Shown: positions 1-11,237, counted from the stretch's first letter. The stretch: DNA of 64,000 bases from Siphlonurus alternatus (GCA_949825025.1 OX463784.1:6393431-6457430), one strand, 5' to 3'. The notes: generated by a model from the letters alone, not told the origin. Numbers and translations are program-made.

Positions 1-102
1 TTTTATAGTCTTTTCAATGTTTTCTTTTCTTTAGTTTTAAAGTTTGAGGAATAATTTAATAGCAAAAATTTCAATTTTTTATTGAATTTTTAAGGATTTA
101 TT

Positions 103-355
103 GGAAATAAATAAATTTATCTTTTCTTTGCTATTAAGCTCTCTCCTCACCTAATTTCCTAATATTATTTTGCACCGTTTTTGAGGGGAAAAGACGAGAT
201 TACGTCTTCTTTTCTCTTATTGAGGGTAAAATGTTAGAAATATTGTCTTCATTTCATCCTCACTTTGAGCGAGGAAGAAATGAAATGTGTTTTAGAGATA
301 AAAAGATTAGGTTTAGACATTAAAGGATGAGTTGAAGACGTAATTTTTCAAATAG
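103..355 (+). mobile_element. MITE family A copy, degenerate
   Basis: This is a diverged copy of the window's commonest short element (family A). It aligns by eye with the better copy at 13022-13289: the TTTATCTTTTCTTTGCTATT start, the CATCCTCACTTTGAGCGA block and the GGATGAGTTGAAGACG end follow in the same order. The 5' terminus is eroded and the 3' terminus reads TTTTTCAAATAGG instead of the usual CAACTAGGG. It has no coding capacity. Non-autonomous DNA transposon is inferred from size and short inverted ends. Confidence 0.75.
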
Positions 356-479
356 GTTAGTCTAATCAGTAAACAAAAATATTATTTTACAGTTGTAGAT
401 ACTTTTGTATGAAGTGTTTTTTATTGTTTTTTTTTATTTATTTATTTATTTATTTTTTTTTTGAAAAAAAAAATCAAAG

Positions 480-722
480 CACAATTGGGTACTTCTAATA
501 ACTCACTACATATATAATCCCAAACTTTCCGAAACCCTATCTTGAGCGTTTCACGGGCTCTTCCGGAACAGGGTCTTACACGACCTTGGATTCCATCTTA
601 GCATTTACTTGAGACTAAGGGAAACGTGGAAACCAAGTCAATGAACTAGATGTGCAATCGCTATAGGAGATACTTATTGAAAAGCGCATCTATTTACCTC
701 TGGGAGGGAAAAAACGTATCTT
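480..722 (-). mobile_element. 5S-type SINE, head missing, degenerate
   Basis: Reading the minus strand, this matches the body and tail of the 5S-headed SINE at 1310-1705: the tail box ATTGGGTACTTCT (as seen on +), the CCGAAACCCT block, the GAGGGAAACGTGGAAACC-like central block (here mutated to aaGGGAAACGTGGAAACC) and the GAAAAGCGC block. The 5S-derived promoter head is absent, which is the usual 5' truncation of a retroposon, or has decayed beyond recognition. More diverged than the copy 0.6 kb away, so an older insertion. Confidence 0.7.
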
Positions 723-1305
723 AAATTTAATAATTTTCTTCCACTTTAATCAGAACCTTCTACTTTAATTATAAATTATGTATTACAAAAGTTGATCTAC
801 CAAGTGGTAAAAATTTAATATTAATCTAAAAGCACTCTATTACTTTACCATATGAGTCTATTAAAAATTAAAGTCCAACATCCATTTCTCCATCTACTTA
901 ATATACGTAATCATAAGCCGAGGAAATGTAGGTGTGTTTAGAAGAGAAAATTTACTTTAAAGTAAATTTTTAATGTAAAGTAATTAATTATTGCACAAAC
1001 TAATTGCTATCAGAAGGGAAGGAATTATCGTAAAATATTCAATGGATCGAAAACATCACCAGCAGTCGATACAACATGGCTACTGAACCTTCAATGATAT
1101 TTCCTTTGATATCAATCTAACAGTAAGTTACTATTAAGAAAGGTTCAGTATCCGTTTCAAAATGGAACCAGAAGTTATTCAAAAGTCGATTGAACTGGCT
1201 ACTGAACTTTCTAAGTCCATTTTTAAGGCAGTATCGTACAAGTTTTAGCAGCAGCAATGAAACGATTTTGTGGATTCAAATAAATCTGGAGAATTTTTTT
1301 TTTAA
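723..1305. other. AT-rich spacer with a weak palindrome
   Basis: No gene is visible. Around 1070-1160 the phrases GGCTACTGAACCTTCAATG and AAGAAAGGTTCAGTATCC form an imperfect inverted pair, and GGCTACTGAAC recurs near 1197, so an old foldback element is possible. The remainder is plain AT-rich sequence. Confidence 0.35.
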
Positions 1306-1309
1306 AATT

Positions 1310-1705
1310 TTTAATTAAACCCTATTGGGTACTTCTATTTACTAATTACATACTACTTTGAAACCCCGAACCTTCCGAAACCCTAACTTGAGCGTTTCGC
1401 GGGCTCTTCTGGAACGGGGGCGGCCACGGCCTTGCAAATCCATCCCGGCATTTGCCTGCGGCTGAGGGAAACGTGGAAACCTCAGCCAGGATGGACGCTA
1501 CAGCTTTTGTCAATGAACCGGAAGTGCAATGGTCCAAAGCCAGGGGAACCATGACATAGTGGAAAAGCGCAACGTTTTACCCCTGGGTGAGAAACGTGGC
1601 TTTTGTTGAAAATGGTCACCCATCCAACTACTAACCACGCGCGGCGTTGCTTGACTTCGGTGATCTGACGAGACCCGGTCAAGCGCACTGCGCCACACCT
1701 CCCAA
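1310..1705 (-). mobile_element. 5S rRNA-headed SINE (SINE3-like), near full length
   Basis: On the minus strand the element opens with GGAGGTGTGGCGCAGTGCGC, then TCTCGTCAGATCACCGAAG, CAAGCAACGCCGCGCGTGG and GTTGGATGGGTGACC. The last three are clear relatives of the 5S rRNA internal control region (A box, intermediate element, C box), the promoter recognised by TFIIIA and TFIIIC for RNA polymerase III. A body follows with CACGTTTCTCACCCAGGGG, a central domain containing GGTTTCCACGTTTCCCTCAG, and a tail ending in ACCCAATAGGG followed by an A/T-rich run. Not a 5S gene: only part of 5S is present and it continues into non-5S sequence. Best preserved of the window's copies. Confidence 0.88.
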
Positions 1706-1714
1706 AAAATTTAA

Positions 1715-1836
1715 AGTACCCTCCCCGCCTTTATAAAAAATATCCCTTCTGCAGCCTTGTTTAATCACCATGCCTTGTGCTATTCTCACGGGACAAGGCA
1801 GCAGAAGGGAACTTTTCAGAGGCGAGGAGTTTACAT
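1715..1836. mobile_element. Small foldback MITE family C, copy 1
   Basis: About 120 bp whose two halves are inverted copies: CTTCTGCAGCCTTGTTTAA on the left answers GGCAGCAGAAGGGAAC on the right, and CCCCGCCT answers AGGCGAGG. Related copies lie at 32760-32890 and 37335-37460, sharing CAGCCTTGTTAATCACCAT and the loop phrase TTATTCTTACGGG or its complement. It abuts the 5S SINE. No coding capacity. Confidence 0.7.
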
Positions 1837-1912
1837 AACTTGATATTCTCCATCAAATATGGAATTTCAAACAAGTCCTTTATTTCGACAAACTTAAAAA
1901 GCTCGATTTGAC

Positions 1913-2010
1913 GGTCCTAAACTTTTTTGTCAGTGTAGTTATATACAGATCTGGTTTTGATGGTCCTAAACTTTTTTGTTAGTGTAGTTATACATTGCGC
2001 AGATCTGATG
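1913..2010 (+). repeat. 49-bp imperfect tandem duplication
   Basis: GGTCCTAAACTTTTTTGT followed by AGTGTAGTTATA and CAGATCTG occurs twice, beginning at 1913 and 1962. The second unit differs by a few bases and a short insertion. A simple local duplication with no coding meaning that I can see. Confidence 0.8.
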
Positions 2011-2159
2011 GTATTGACGTCAGACATGCGGTATATTAATGTGGTCATGTGGTTGCGGTTCAAGCCCCGTGGCCGTATCTTTTGTATCATGGAACTCTTT
2101 TGTGTCAGTAGTACAGGAGGTTACGTCTATTACGTGACCCTGGGAGTTTATTACTTGAA

Positions 2160-2990
2160 ATCAAAATCATTTCGTATATTAATATTTACGGTAAAAATTG
2201 ACCATTTCATAATATTTGCAACCGGGAAACTTGATTCATCAGATTTGTTTTTTTAAACAACTTCCTACGTAGCGTGAATTTGAAAATAAATAAAAAACCG
2301 ATTTAATATAAGTGCAACATAATTTTAAATTAACAAACTAAATTTCATAAATTAAAAAAAAATTAAAATTATTAAATTTTGTTTATTATTTATAAAAAGA
2401 AAAGGTTTTAAATTAATATAATGAATTTATAATCTATTAAAATTTAAAAATAATTATGAATTTAATATTTATTAAAAAGTTTTAAATGTTCTAATTCTTG
2501 TAGCAATTGGATTTTATTTTTAACTAAAGATTTGATTAAAAAAAAAACTAATGCCATGTAACAGTCATATTTGCGGCTTAGGTTAACGTTCGCAAAATAT
2601 GCAAAGACATTTGGCATCGTTTGTAATTTTGACACTCATTCTGTCATATCCCCCGCACAAAACATTAATCTTACTAGACTGGTAGAGAGGATATTTAAAT
2701 TATTAATAAAATTAAATTAATAATTCTGGAAAACACATTTTTGCTCATAAAATTCTTCAATAAAATTATTTGAACGAATATGCAGTTACCGAAGATTGTA
2801 TTTATTTGTTACACATAAAAAACCGTGAGGTACATAAGAGTGTGTACAGTATTTTAGTATTGCAATATAACTGTAAAAGAAACAAAAATTAAAACATATT
2901 TCATCAGTTTTATATTAATATAATTACAATCACACATTATATTTGTATCTAGTCTTGCTGAATATTAACGCCTTGGGGTTGGACAAATTG
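2160..2990. other. AT-rich spacer, nothing recognised
   Basis: Long runs of A and T. An open frame of about 99 codons spans 1957-2256 but crosses the tandem duplication and shows no recognisable domain, so it is not called as a gene. Confidence 0.5.
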
Positions 2991-2992
2991 TT

Positions 2993-3463
2993 TATCATAA
3001 TGGACAATTTGCATAAATTTTTTTTAGTAGCTCAATCGAAAGAGGTCAAAAAATACACCTGTGAATTTTATGAGATTTTTATTCTTACTGCATCATGGCT
3101 AAAAGAGAGGTCACGTGACCTGGAGGCGTCGCCCGCGTCGCCTATGACGTCATTGAACTACTCGGTCAAAGAAACGATTGACTTTATAACGCTTGTAAAT
3201 AACCACGTTGCTATGGAAACAAGCAACAATTAATTGATTATTTTTTACAAGCGTTATATAGACGATCGTTTGCTTGACCAGACAGTTCAATGACGTCATT
3301 GGCGACACGGGCGACGCCTCCAGGTCACGTGACCTCTTTACAACCCTATTTTAGCCATGATGTAGTAAGAATAAAAATCTCATAAAATTCACAGGTGTAT
3401 TTTTCGACCTCCTCTTTCGACTGAGCTACTAAAAAAAGTTGATGCAAATTGTCCATTATCACC
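2993..3463. mobile_element. 470-bp foldback element with CRE-like centre
   Basis: The left half (ATAATGGACAATTTGCAT, GAATTTTATGAGATTTTTAT, GAGGTCACGTGACCTGGAGG, ATGACGTCATTGAACT, TATAACGCTTGTAAA) is repeated in inverted order on the right, ending GCAAATTGTCCATTAT. Arms are about 215 bp with scattered mismatches around a loop near 3230. TGACGTCA occurs once in each arm (3145, 3291), as does TCACGTGA. No open frame matches a transposase, so a non-autonomous foldback transposon is inferred. A frame of 96 codons over 2943-3233 is simply a read through the left arm. Confidence 0.85.
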
Positions 3464-3469
3464 AAAATA

Positions 3470-4268
3470 GAGCGAGCTGTATAAGAAGGTGCAATGTATT
3501 ATTTTGTGCAAAATCAAGTGTGGAGGGCTTCTTCACATGATCTTTCGTACTAGGAAATTATATGTCGATCAAGTATAAAAAGCATCAAGAGTGACTCTCT
3601 TTTCAAATCAAAACTCAAATTAATTTTAATGAACAAGGAATTTTATTCTGTTAAGATGTTTTTTGCAAATAAATTGCCGGAAAATTGTTTACAATTTTAG
3701 ATTTCTTTGTCTGATTATTATGATTGTTATTGTTATTTTTTTTTTCCTCTTTGCAAGTGATTTTTTTGTGTTTCTTATACCAATATACATGTATATTATA
3801 TGTTGTTTTGCATGTTTTACTGTATGTTATACTCTCTGACGTGATCTATGTTGTCTTGTACAACCTATATGTTCAAAAAAAAAAAAAAAAAAAAAGTGTA
3901 TACGATTAGGTATATAGGGTGAACAAACAGAACTTATAATATATGAACCCTAGAAAACTAATACTTAAAGGGAGAGGGGGTGGGGGGAATTAGTTTTTCT
4001 ATGATAAAATGTTCAATTTGTAAATTAAATTGTTACCGCAAGGACAGAATTTTCTACTACCACCACAAGATGTGCACCAACGGCGGCTCCAGGCTCACGC
4101 CCAGATTCTAAGATTTTTAGTCCTTCAAATTTTAAATAGCTTAGAAAAGATCTTGCAGTTAGGATTGTGTATTGTTATGAACATGTTGATATTCTTGTAA
4201 AAAGTCAAGACAATCTATCGAATGTCATATTGACGAAAACACAATTTTAATTTTTCTATATTTTCGAT
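3470..4268. other. AT-rich spacer, no gene seen
   Basis: Contains an A run at 3876-3895 and a G/T patch at 3970-3990. A short frame at 3724-3909 is hydrophobic, T-rich low complexity and is not credible as a gene. Confidence 0.45.
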
Positions 4269-4278
4269 ATAACAAATT

Positions 4279-4405
4279 TTTAATTTACTTTTTTTTTTTT
4301 TTTTTTATTGGTCATTTTGTTACATAGATCAACCAAGGTTATTTTACATAACCTTATTGGTTGAAACAAGTTATTAAAAAGAATAATTTTTCAAGACCCT
4401 TGTTA
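4279..4405 (-). mobile_element. Tiny poly-A retroposon, copy 1
   Basis: A T run followed by ATTGGTCATTTTGTTACATA, CAACCAAGGTTATTTTAC, ATAACCTTATTGGTTGAAAC and TTCAAGACCC. Read on the minus strand it ends in ACCAATAAAAA plus a long A run. A second copy in the other orientation lies at 55028-55166, inside a family A MITE. Length near 130 bp with a terminal A run suggests a retroposed small RNA or a truncated SINE. The stem-like pair GGTTAT/ATAACC in the middle may form a hairpin. Source gene unknown. Confidence 0.6.
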
Positions 4406-4580
4406 TGTCTTTAAATTTAATCTTAATTTACAACAAAAAAAAAATAAATAAATAAAATAAAAAAAAAATATATATTCTATATAACCTTAATTCATTTAAT
4501 GTTATCTTATTTGGTATATTATAAACTTATCATATATTATGTTTTTAGAGCGTCAATATATAATACATAGAAGTCAATGA

Positions 4581-4756
4581 GTGCAATTCACGAAGAAGTT
4601 AGCCAGGTTTCTAACTACGTTAGCTTAACCACGTTTAACTATACCTGTTTAACGTGTTAAACCACCTAGTTAAACTTGGTTAGAAATCTGTCTTAAATTG
4701 AATCAATCAATCAATTCAGTTAATCAATCAATTAACTGCTTCGTGAATCGCGCCCA
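4581..4756. mobile_element. ATTCACGAAG-end MITE (family G), copy 1
   Basis: Starts GCAATTCACGAAGAAGTTAG and ends CTGCTTCGTGAATCGCGCCC, near-perfect inverted ends. The inside holds more inverted pairs (CCACGTTTAACTATACC, AACGTGTTAAACC, GTTAAACTTGGTTAGAAA). Copies are at 37015-37281 and 43768-43853. Short, palindromic and non-coding, so a MITE. Confidence 0.85.
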
Positions 4757-4759
4757 ATA

Positions 4760-5190
4760 TAACTATACTAAGAAAATATGCTGGAAATCCATTTTCATTT
4801 GATTTTGTTGTAAATTAAATTTTTCTAAATAAAACTTTACACGTTATTTCAAACAAAAATACCTAAAGTAAAATATAAATATCTGATAAATAATATATTA
4901 TACAATATATATTTTTTTTTGTACAGTGATTTAATAATCAATATTATTTGAAAAACACTTAAAAATTAATTACTCTTTGAAAAATTGCAAATAAATTTTG
5001 AATATATATAATGATTATATAAAATGAAAGATAATAAATAATGTATATATTATTTGGCGGGTCGTGAATACTCTTAGAAATGCAATTTTACGGCACGAAT
5101 TTTGGAATCTGTATGCTCTTACGAATTCAGGCACGTAGCAGTGGATAGGGAGGAGTCGTTCTTACCCTTCCGAAGTTCCTATTGGTTCCC
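4760..5190. other. AT-rich spacer
   Basis: Dominated by A/T with TA-rich runs around 4890-4910 and 5000-5060. No gene, RNA or repeat family recognised. Confidence 0.4.
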
Positions 5191-5194
5191 ACGC

Positions 5195-5390
5195 GATTCA
5201 CTTTACTTGGTAGTTAGAGTCAGGACAGAACAATAGCCAAACCACCGCTCCACCGCGACAGAAGCTTCTGCGCATGCGCGATTTTCTTTCCCACGTGAAC
5301 CGCGCGTGAGTTTTAAACATATTTTTGATAAATCGCGTTTCTTCGTTTCTTCCAGAGACAGCAGCGAGCGTATATGCAATCATGCAATGT
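5195..5390. promoter_or_regulatory. Isolated GC-richer patch with NRF1-like palindrome
   Basis: In very AT-rich surroundings this stretch is noticeably CpG-rich. It carries TGCGCATGCGCG (5269-5280), which resembles the animal NRF1 palindrome, and CCCACGTGAA, an E-box. Both motifs are seen in the sequence; a promoter or enhancer role is only inferred. It could equally be a decayed mobile element, since CpG-rich spots elsewhere in the window sit inside foldbacks. Confidence 0.25.
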
Positions 5391-5584
5391 CTAGACTGTA
5401 GAGAATTAATTTTTGAAAGTTAATTAATAATACAAAACTTACGATAATGATTAAAAGTATGCCATCATTAACAAAAATAATAAGAACTAAGGTGATGAAA
5501 AAATGTCTGAAATTGATTATATAACAATCAAAACAAAGTCGATATAATAATTAATATATAATGAAGTACGTCATCCTTTTTTTT

Positions 5585-5830
5585 TTACAAAAGGATACAC
5601 CCCTAAGAGCTTATAGCTCGCGGCGGGGTAATGGGTAGGGAACGGATGGTGCCATGGCCACGGCCTGTTACGCGTCCCATGCAGCTAGCATTCGCTGAGG
5701 TGACACTGAGGTATATAGAGGGTGACCACCAGATATCTCGATGTCCAAAACGGTACATGCCCCCAAAATAGAGGCCTGAAGGGCCAATACTCCCGCCGGA
5801 GGTGCGATTTTTTTGGGTGTCACGCCCCCT
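5585..5830 (-). mobile_element. SINE with alternative tail (family T3), copy 1
   Basis: Begins, on +, AAGGATACACCCCTAAGAGC then TTATAGCTCGCGGCGGGGTA, GGCCACGGCCTGTTACGCG and GCATTCGCTGAGG. The same series opens the copies at 22766 and 45471. The central GAGACTGAGGGAACC domain is damaged here and the remainder (5700-5830) no longer matches them. Retroposon orientation is minus, since the shared tail faces the A/T run at 5577-5590. Confidence 0.7.
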
Positions 5831-5928
5831 TTTTTACTTTTTTTTTTCTTACTATATTAGATTTTCATATAATATGAATTGTTTTTTTTTATGAAGCCGT
5901 TTTTTCCGAAAATATTTATTTTAGTTGA

Positions 5929-5930
5929 AA

Positions 5931-6017
<87 letters not shown>

Positions 6018-6040
6018 ATATATATATATATATATATAAT
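5929..6040. repeat. (AAAT)n then (TA)n microsatellite
   Basis: About 90 bp of AAAT units followed by about 20 bp of TA. Confidence 0.97.
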
Positions 6041-6044
6041 TCAT

Positions 6045-6920
6045 CATAATACTATAGTAAAATTTTAGATAGTTACAATTGTTGTCGTTTTGTCCTCTAT
6101 GAGCTTTAGGCTCGAGCAGAGGGAAAAAAAGAATGATGGTGGAAATACAGGAAACAATAAAATAGATATATTTATATTATATGCAATTATGGAGTTATGC
6201 AATAACAAATAATAATATTAAGGATATAATATATATATTACATAAGCATTACATTACATATAAGCAATACATTGCATATATATTACATAATTAACTGATC
6301 GACCGAGTATAAAATTTAATGCACGAATTCTATTATACAAAATATGTTTAAGTGAGTGGCCGGTCCCAAGAGACGAAATATGAAGTTTGAGCTCACCCTA
6401 CGATAAAAAAGCATCAGGCTGATTCCAGATCAGCTTGAAATCAACCCTGAATCAGGGAATGAACAGACAAATATATTCAAATATTATTGTTTCGACTCAG
6501 CTAGGCCCATGCGCAGTAATTATAATATATATGTATCGTGCTCTGATTGGCCATGCATGCAGCAGGTAGTTTAACGGATTCAACCTCCACTTACTATATA
6601 TATATACATCAAGTATATACCTTAACAGAGGGTTAAAAAAATTGGTCCAGTAAATGGGCATATGGTAACTGTACAGAATTTAGTCGAACTTATATATATG
6701 TATAAAGAGGGGCCTAATAAAGATGTATATATACGGTGTCTTTTTTATTTTTAATAAAAAAAATAAAATTCCTTGTAGAAACTAGAAATTTTGGATTCTG
6801 ACTAAAAACAAAAAAGGAATTAAATGGAAATAAGGTCGGTTAAATTTCGAACCAATAATTTTTTCAACCCTTAAAGGGTGTGCAAAGTGAAGGCTTAATT
6901 TTTCTTACGGGGTTTTAATT
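6045..6920. other. AT-rich spacer, no gene seen
   Basis: Scattered TA-rich runs. Around 6395-6460 are short inverted words (GCATCAGGCTGATTCCAG, GATCAGCTTGAAATC). Around 6540 CTGATTGGCC resembles a CCAAT box. None of this is enough for a call. Confidence 0.35.
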
Positions 6921-6922
6921 TT

Positions 6923-7089
6923 CAGGCGCGGATCCAGGGGGGTAGCTGGGAGGGCTGCAGCCCCCCTCCCCTCCCCGATATTTTGGATTTAACATGGACA
7001 ATAAAGGCATTTCCCCCACTCTATTTTTTTTTTAACTTTGGCATTATGGAGGCAGCCCCCTCCGAAATTTTTTTCTGGATTCGCGCCTC
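6923..7089. mobile_element. hAT-like MITE, old copy
   Basis: Terminal inverted repeats CAGGCGCGGATCCAG (left) and CTGGATTCGCGCCTC (right) flank a 167-bp element with internal G-rich and C-rich mirror blocks (GGGCTGCAGCCCCCC, GGAGGCAGCCCCCTCC). The CAGG-GCGGATCCAG end is typical of non-autonomous hAT elements (established knowledge). No intact 8-bp target duplication is visible, suggesting an old copy. Confidence 0.7.
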
Positions 7090-7254
7090 ATGTCAATATA
7101 TATGTTAAAAAAAAGCTCTATTTCTAATTAAGAAATAAATTAAACAATTTATTGGAGTGTTGGAGATGAAAATGGAAAAAATGTGTACAATTAATTAAGG
7201 CGTGCTGTAAAAAGATCGTGATTTACGAGAGATCGCGTATTCTATATTATGATC

Positions 7255-7292
7255 GATTTTTTTTAATTTTTTTTTTTTTTTTTTTTTTTTTG
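7255..7292. repeat. T-rich homopolymer run
   Basis: Almost unbroken T stretch within AT-rich DNA. May be the A tail of a decayed minus-strand retroposon. Confidence 0.8.
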
Positions 7293-7639
7293 CAATATAT
7301 ATTATAGCAGGGATTTTATAGTGTAGAGATATAGAACGCTTATGGCCAAAATTCTGAAGTTAGAAGCATTTGGGGGTGTGCCGGTCGCCATCTGGACGCC
7401 CAAATAATAAGTTCTCATTTTCACTTCATCTAGACTTTTTTCTTGGTTTATACGTTAAATGATAGGAAAAATATTTAACATGGGCGTTCGATCTCTTAAC
7501 AATGTAATCTCTTTGATTATATTATAGCTAAAAATATTAATGCATTTTTATTTTTATAATTTAATTGTTTGTTAATTAAGTTGTTCTAACAAATTGATCA
7601 TTTATTCAAGTTTTAGAAACGGAAATGAAAAGAAAAAAA

Positions 7640-7925
7640 AAAGGCAATTAAGGATGAATCTCAATATATTGATATCTCGTGATCGTACCGCCTGAATGCA
7701 ACAAGACTTGCAGGGGACTTAGAACTCACCATCAATAGGTGGCATACAAATTTTGAAGCGAATCTGTCTTATCAGTTTTGTGAAAACTGAGGTAGAAGTT
7801 TAACATTGGCCTTATGGACGCAAACCGGAAATGGAGCTGTTTAAGTCTTTGGAGCTCTTGTAAGAAAACTGCAAGACTGAATTAGTTCAAACCATAAGGG
7901 ATTAGGTTTTAGAACGTTATCGATT
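7640..7925 (+). repeat. Interspersed repeat family E, copy 1
   Basis: Shares, in order, GGATGAATCTCAATAT, ACCGCCTGAATGCAACAAGA, GAACTCACCATCAATAGGTG, TTATCAGTTTTGTGAAAACT and GGAAATGGAGCTGTT with 19236-19520 (same orientation) and, inverted, with 46960-47285. Non-coding. The class is unknown: no clear inverted ends or pol III boxes are visible, so it could be a DNA element or a fragment of a longer one. Confidence 0.75.
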
Positions 7926-8392
7926 TTTTTAAGATTATATATATGATGTTCAGTGATCACATATTGATCTGCACTGAGACTTTTCTTTTAATGTGTGCCA
8001 ATTTTAATTTAGTAATTCTTACAGATCATAATAAATTTTTGTACTTAAAAATTATTGAATTTTATGACAAAAATTAGTAAAATTTATTTTTAATAAATGC
8101 ATGCAATGTAATTAAGTTATACGAGAATGCGGACCTCATTAAAAACTTGCAATATTATAATTTTACAATTAATTAAGTGCATGCATGCATGATAAAATTG
8201 GTTCAGTGAAAACAATTGGTGTAAACGAAAGGAAAATTTTATAAATTACGTTCTGTGTGTCACATCACATGTGCTCAATCCATAATCTTTCCTGTCCTAC
8301 TATATTTAGATGAATTATATATATATATATACTAATAATATAATTATAAACTATATTAATCGAGATCGAGGTCCTGTTGAAACTATATATAG

Positions 8393-8925
<533 letters not shown>

Positions 8926-8928
8926 TAT

Positions 8929-9202
8929 TAGAGACCCTTAGAGCCCTTCGTGTCTTATGGCTAGAAATTTTGATGGCCTGAGCGTGGTCCAAGTGTGGCG
9001 GCGCTGCTGCATCGCATGGGCGCGGTTCGGCATGGCCCGGCTCTCGCTGCATGGCTATATATACCAGCTGCGCGTGCAGCTGAAAGCCAGGCCGTACGTG
9101 ACCTAACCGTGTCCATGCGATGCAGCAGCGCCGCCACACTTGGACCACGGGCCCACGCTCAGGCCATCAAAATTTCTAGCCATAAGACATGGAGGTCTCT
9201 AA
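8929..9202. mobile_element. GC-rich foldback MITE
   Basis: Inverted ends TTAGAGACC/GGTCTCTAA, then CTTATGGCTAGAAATTTTGA, TGGCCTGAGCGTGG and CAAGTGTGGCGGCGCTGCTG on the left answered by their reverse complements on the right. Arms are about 115 bp around a GC-rich loop containing CAGCTGCGCGTGCAGCTG. Two overlapping frames of about 80 codons, on opposite strands, are reads of the palindrome. A single copy in the window. Confidence 0.85.
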
Positions 9203-9204
9203 GT

Positions 9205-10090
9205 AGCCGAGTCTTTTTTGTTATATGAAATAACTTATCGACTTAATTAATTTTGAGTATTCATGTATTTAATTATCATCTTATTATTATTTTTTTTATT
9301 AATGGCATCCTTTTTATCATTATCGTACATCAAAAATGCATGCACTCGATCTGCTATCTCTGGAAGATACGCAAAAAAAGTAAAGGAATTATTTAACGTT
9401 GGAAGAAACGCGAGTTACCAAAAAAATGTTTGAATTTCACGCGGGAGGCTGGTGTTACGAAAAGAATCGAATTGCGCACGATTGCGCATGGCTGCGGTGG
9501 AATACGTCTTCTGTTCTGACCTGCTCGTCTTGACGTCTTCCCAACGCACTAAGAGATGGCGTTAGTGTTTTCGTCACAAGTCGTTAACATGGGAGAGTTC
9601 TATCTCTGTATTATCTCTGTTACGAATTAATTAAATCAAGCTTTTTAAACATAATATGATCCTAATTAAATTTATTCATAACAAAATTAAACTCTTCGGC
9701 GATGCAATATATAAAAATTATGTTATGTTTTAAAAAAAGAAAAAACTCACGATAAGGCATCCAAATACAAAATATAATATCTATCAACAAAGTATAAACG
9801 AACAAACCACTGCTATATTGGTAAATTAACTTCAAATTATTGCAAAAGTTAGAGTATTAATATAGAATGAATCATACATTCTTAGCATAAATTTAGGTAC
9901 GTAAATCTTAATAGTGGGTGCAAAGACATATAAACTTGTATGTCGAAACTGCAGTTTATTTTAGTACTTTAAGTACCAAAGTGCAGCAATGCATAATTGT
10001 CGACTGAGATTGCTTGCAGCTGCGTTAAGTAAAACTATAATTTCATGCATAAAATTCTCCATTAGCCTTTCGTTTAAATGTACAGTCTGA
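9205..10090. other. Spacer, no gene seen
   Basis: A slightly GC-richer segment lies at 9430-9560 (GCGCACGATTGCGCATGG) in otherwise AT-rich sequence; no gene or repeat assigned. Confidence 0.35.
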
Positions 10091-10093
10091 GTC

Positions 10094-10809
10094 TTAAAGG
10101 CCTTATGAACCTTTGCACAGTATTAAGTACACGGTAAGCTTTGCTTTAGTATGATTCGGCTGCATATTTTTTTTTTTTTTTTTCAGTAGCACAAATATCA
10201 GAGATAATAGCCGATGAAAAGGAACCTGCGACGTCACTCACGCTCATTCAGCGGCGACAATATAGGGAAATCCCTGCAAAAGATAGGTTCACTCTCGCTG
10301 CAACCACGGCCACAATTTTACTTCTGGAATTTTGAAACTTTACCAGGGCAGTCTTGATAGTATTTGTCAAATAGCCTGAAAGATTTTTCTTGATAACATT
10401 CATACAAACCGAGTTATTGCGGTAGAAAAAGGAGCAAAAATGTTGTATAGGAAGACAATGTTAAATTTTTAGCTTATCTTGCTACCGCAATAACTCAGTC
10501 TGTACACACGCCACCAAAACAATTCCTTCAGTCTATTTGACAAATACTATCAAAACTGCCCTGGTAAAGTTTCAAAATTCCAGAAGTAAAATTGTGGCCG
10601 TGGTTGCAGCGGGAGTGAACCTATCTTTTGCAGAGATTTCCCTATATTGTCACCGCTGAATGAGCGTGAGTGACGTCACAGGTGCTTCTTCATCGGCTAT
10701 TATCTCTGATATTTGTGCTACTGAAACAAAAAAAAATATGCAGCCGAATCACACTGAAGCAAAGCTAACCGTGAACTTAATACTGTGCAAAGGTTCATAA
10801 GGCCTTTAA
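10094..10809. mobile_element. 708-bp palindromic element flanked by TTAA
   Basis: Left TTAA then AGGCCTTATGAACCTTTGCA; right GCAAAGGTTCATAAGGCCT then TTAA. The arms (about 330 bp) match through GCTTTGCTT, ATTCGGCTGCATAT, AGATAATAGCCGATGAA, GACGTCACTCACGCTCATTC, ATATAGGGAAATC and ACCGAGTTATTGCGGTAG, meeting at a short loop near 10450. The TTAA flanks point to a TTAA-specific (piggyBac-like) mobiliser. No coding sequence. Arm divergence is modest. Confidence 0.88.
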
Positions 10810-10811
10810 TA

Positions 10812-10985
10812 AAAAACTGGAACACGTCACGTGCTGGAGTGAGCACCTTCAAGTACACTTGCCTGATTTGGCAACACTGTCTGAGTTCAGGTGAGGTTAC
10901 AGTTTACCTGGCCAAAATAATACACAGTGTTGCCAGTTTAGCACTGTGACTGATGGTACTGAAACACTCCAGGATGTGTTACACT
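10812..10985. repeat. Imperfect palindrome around CTGGAGTG
   Basis: CTGGAGTGAGCACCTTCAAG, TTGGCAACACTGTCTGAG on the left are loosely answered by CACAGTGTTGCCAGTTTAG and GAAACACTCCAG on the right. This is probably another decayed foldback element directly next to the TTAA element. Confidence 0.5.
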
Positions 10986-11237
10986 TTTATTGTCAAAAAC
11001 TGTACTACATATTATATACTACATTTAAAATTAATATACTTTTAGAGTAAATATTGTGTAGTTGAATGTTATATAAAAAATTTCAATCAATAGCATATTT
11101 GATATATGAATTTGATATTTGATATATCCTTTATTTATTGTGTATTTGATGAATATGAATTTCAATTTAGAAATATTAAAAGTTAAGATTTTTATTACAT
11201 TATTTTTTTTATAATATCATAAAAAAATACTTTTTAC

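Noticed and set aside
1957..2256. Open frame of 99 codons
   Set aside because: It spans a local tandem duplication, has no recognisable domain and no supporting context in very AT-rich DNA.
2943..3233. Open frame of 96 codons
   Set aside because: It is a translation of the left arm of a foldback element.
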